Of a stretch of DNA of 64,000 nucleotides, positions 62,536 to 64,000 are shown piece by piece. Source of the DNA: an uncultured Clostridia bacterium (lineage in GTDB: Bacteria > Bacillota > Clostridia > TANB77 > CAG-508). The first letter of the stretch is position 1. Every line of letters starts with the position of its first letter. The position numbers and the translations under genes were made by a program. The stretch lies in the NCBI GenBank assembly GCA_934182605.1, contig CAKPRQ010000003.1, positions 62,001 to 126,000 of the forward strand, written 5' to 3'. The notes under the pieces were generated by a model. That model did no database searches and was not told the DNA's origin. It worked only from the letters and a program-made list of their open reading frames with translations.

Positions 62536-63206
62536 ATTATATTAATTCCTCCAAATAAACATGATGCACTTATTGTAAGAGTTGGACGTCCTTCTTCTAA
62601 ATCATTCATGCTTTTATTATTCACTTTACCTAATGTTAAATCTTCCATAACAAATATATTAACATTTTTAGGGACAAATATATCCACTTTACCAAATGAT
62701 ACATCAATATCTAGAATTTGATCATCTTCTAGTATGCTATCTTGCATAAAATATCTTATATGCCCAAAAGAACATTCTAAGGAATCACCTAAAAATTCTG
62801 TATTCGAAAGACTATATGTTCTTTCACCAAATACTACAGATTTTCCTTTTATTGAATTTAATTTGCTATATTTCTCTTTCACCGTTTTTTTGTTTAAAAT
62901 ATTACCACGAATTAATAATATACCTATTATTATTAACAGTACTGGAATAAACATTCTATATATATATATCCAATGTATAATTCCTCTAGACGCCATTAAT
63001 AGAATTAAACCTATTATTGTCCATACATATGGCCATACTTTTGTTGGATGTTGCAATATACCTATTGCTGAAGGTATTATAATTATAAGTGTCCACCAAC
63101 CTCTAAAAAATATATCTAAATGAGTAATTCCCAATGCATTTAAACTTAATAATATTCCTATTGCCAAAAATACAATTCCCCATAATACATTTCCTTTATT
63201 TTTCAT
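62532..63206 (-). CDS. LiaF-like envelope protein (DUF5668 plus C-terminal beta domain)
   Basis: 224 residues from ATG 63204-63206, 13 bases after AAGGTGG; an ATG at 63245 has no ribosome site. Four helices ('LWGIVFLAIGILLSLNALG', 'WWTLIIIIPSAIGIL') of the LiaI-LiaF type are followed by a beta-helix-like domain with 'LDIDVSFGKVDIFVPKNVN'. Related proteins restrain envelope-stress two-component systems. No kinase gene is next to it. Confidence 0.78.
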   Translation of the reverse strand: MKNKGNVLWGIVFLAIGILLSLNALGITHLDIFFRGWWTLIIIIPSAIGILQHPTKVWPYVWTIIGLILLMASRGIIHWIYIYRMFIPVLLIIIGILLIRGNILNKKTVKEKYSKLNSIKGKSVVFGERTYSLSNTEFLGDSLECSFGHIRYFMQDSILEDDQILDIDVSFGKVDIFVPKNVNIFVMEDLTLGKVNNKSMNDLEEGRPTLTISASCLFGGINII

Positions 63207-63294
63207 TAAAAATATATTTCCACCTTTCTTAATAATTTTACGCATAATATTTTATAACTTTTTTTAAAATTAGTCAAGTATACATAACTTTCAT

Positions 63295-64000
63295 CTATAG
63301 TATTCTTGTCACATAATTATTATCCCATGTAAATTTTTTCAACACTTCATCATCTAAAAACATATTTCCACAAGGGATTATTTTTCCATTATCATTTACT
63401 TGTATTTTTACATTATTCTTTTTATTATTAAATGTCCTTATTAAAACTTTAAGTTTATCTTTTTCTTCTCTAGTTAAATCTGTAATATCTACTTCAAATA
63501 TTTTTCCTAAATATTTATCATTTTCAAGTTTATAAACATTGTTTGCTATAACATTTATATGTTCTTCATCTTTTACAGATATCTCGCCCTCCACTACTAC
63601 TATATCTGTTTCATCTATTTCATCTTTTACACTACCATATATTCTATCAAAAAGAATCACTTCTATATTTCCATGTAAATCTTCTACATTCATAAATGCC
63701 ATTTCTGTATTTCTTTTTGTATATAATTTTTTTATATTATTTATTATTCCTATAACTTTAACTTTTTTACCATCTTGAATTTCTGTGCTTACTTGCATAT
63801 TGTTATTTATATTTTCTAAATATTCCTGAATATCATGTGATGTTACACTTACTTGTTCTTCTATTATTCTCCTATAGCTGTCTAAAGGATGACCTGATAT
63901 ATATATTCCTGTCATTTCTTTTTCTTGACTTAGTAATTCTTTTTGAGGTAATTCCGCTTTTTCTTCATACTTATATTTATTGTCTTCCAATTGTTTTGCT
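63295..64000 (-). CDS. dnaE: DNA polymerase III alpha subunit DnaE, C-terminal end (partial)
   Basis: 235 residues visible; the frame is open to base 64000, so the gene begins outside the window. 'LLSQEKEMTGIYISGHPLD' is the DnaE block before the OB-fold. An OB-fold with 'FMNVEDLHGNIEVILFDRI' and 'IVVVEGEISVKDEEHINVI' follows, and a short tail ends the protein. A TTG at 63988-63990 is not the real start. Confidence 0.92.
   Translation of the reverse strand, partial: AKQLEDNKYKYEEKAELPQKELLSQEKEMTGIYISGHPLDSYRRIIEEQVSVTSHDIQEYLENINNNMQVSTEIQDGKKVKVIGIINNIKKLYTKRNTEMAFMNVEDLHGNIEVILFDRIYGSVKDEIDETDIVVVEGEISVKDEEHINVIANNVYKLENDKYLGKIFEVDITDLTREEKDKLKVLIRTFNNKKNNVKIQVNDNGKIIPCGNMFLDDEVLKKFTWDNNYVTRIL

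Overview
The window comes from a very AT-rich, endospore-forming Firmicute of the class Clostridia. The base composition, the sporulation genes (spoIIAA-spoIIAB-sigF, spoIID-spoIIQ, spoIVB), the Firmicute ctsR-mcsA-mcsB-clpC stress operon and the ylxM-ffh-rpsP-khpA-rimM-trmD-rplS operon all point that way. An uncultured gut lineage is plausible, but species cannot be named from this sequence. Nearly all genes lie on the minus strand; the exceptions are three small plus-strand genes and one tRNA-Met.

Layout: 1-4.9 kb, a partial TPR membrane protein, a UPF0182 protein and ftsY. 5.0-5.4 kb, a G+C-richer orphan gene with its own consensus promoter and terminator. 5.5-7.1 kb, small membrane proteins. 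7.1-9.7 kb, a zinc/manganese-type ABC transporter with a palindrome at its promoter. 9.9-11.2 kb, spoIVB. 11.3-24.2 kb, a 12-gene operon for a divergent Tad/Flp-like filament: CpaB-like, two MinD/ParA-like proteins (one without a P-loop), a membrane-anchored CpaF-like ATPase, one long TadB/TadC-like platform, six small filament-subunit-like proteins (four beginning MENA) and an 838-aa surface protein. 24.3-25.5 kb, a HAD phosphatase and tRNA-Met. 25.7-29.8 kb, the SRP/ribosome-maturation operon. 30.2-34.8 kb, the CtsR regulon. 35.5-43.5 kb, ileS (eukaryotic-like type), a glycosyltransferase/kinase-like pair, clpX, clpP and tig. 43.6-48.9 kb, proS and sporulation genes. 49.1-54.1 kb, surface proteins (pilin-like/FGE, dockerin), an Rpn remnant and a GT2 glycosyltransferase. 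54.3-57 kb, pnp and rpsO. 57-64 kb, a helical protein, comEC, an NlpC/P60 hydrolase, a LiaF-like protein and the C-terminal end of dnaE.

The most striking observation is a shared +1 frameshift. Three genes (ffh, rimM and a GT8 glycosyltransferase) are each split in the same way: a codon ending in A, then an in-frame CGG, after which the conserved protein continues only if one base (the C) is skipped. By eye I found no other in-frame CGG in any native gene of the window; the only other one is in the foreign-looking gene at 5.0 kb. This fits a codon that is unassigned or barely decoded and at which the ribosome shifts +1, as at slow A-site codons in the yeast element Ty1. In ffh the shift would fall inside the GTPase P-loop. 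Real mutations or sequencing errors remain possible.

A second system is a population of non-coding mobile elements. Four copies of a roughly 150-bp nested-palindrome element and one unrelated 235-bp palindrome share GTTAC...GTAAC ends. Four of these five insertions have perfect 8-bp target duplications, and they sit at terminators and stop codons. Three shorter hairpins share the central core of the 150-bp element but have other arms.
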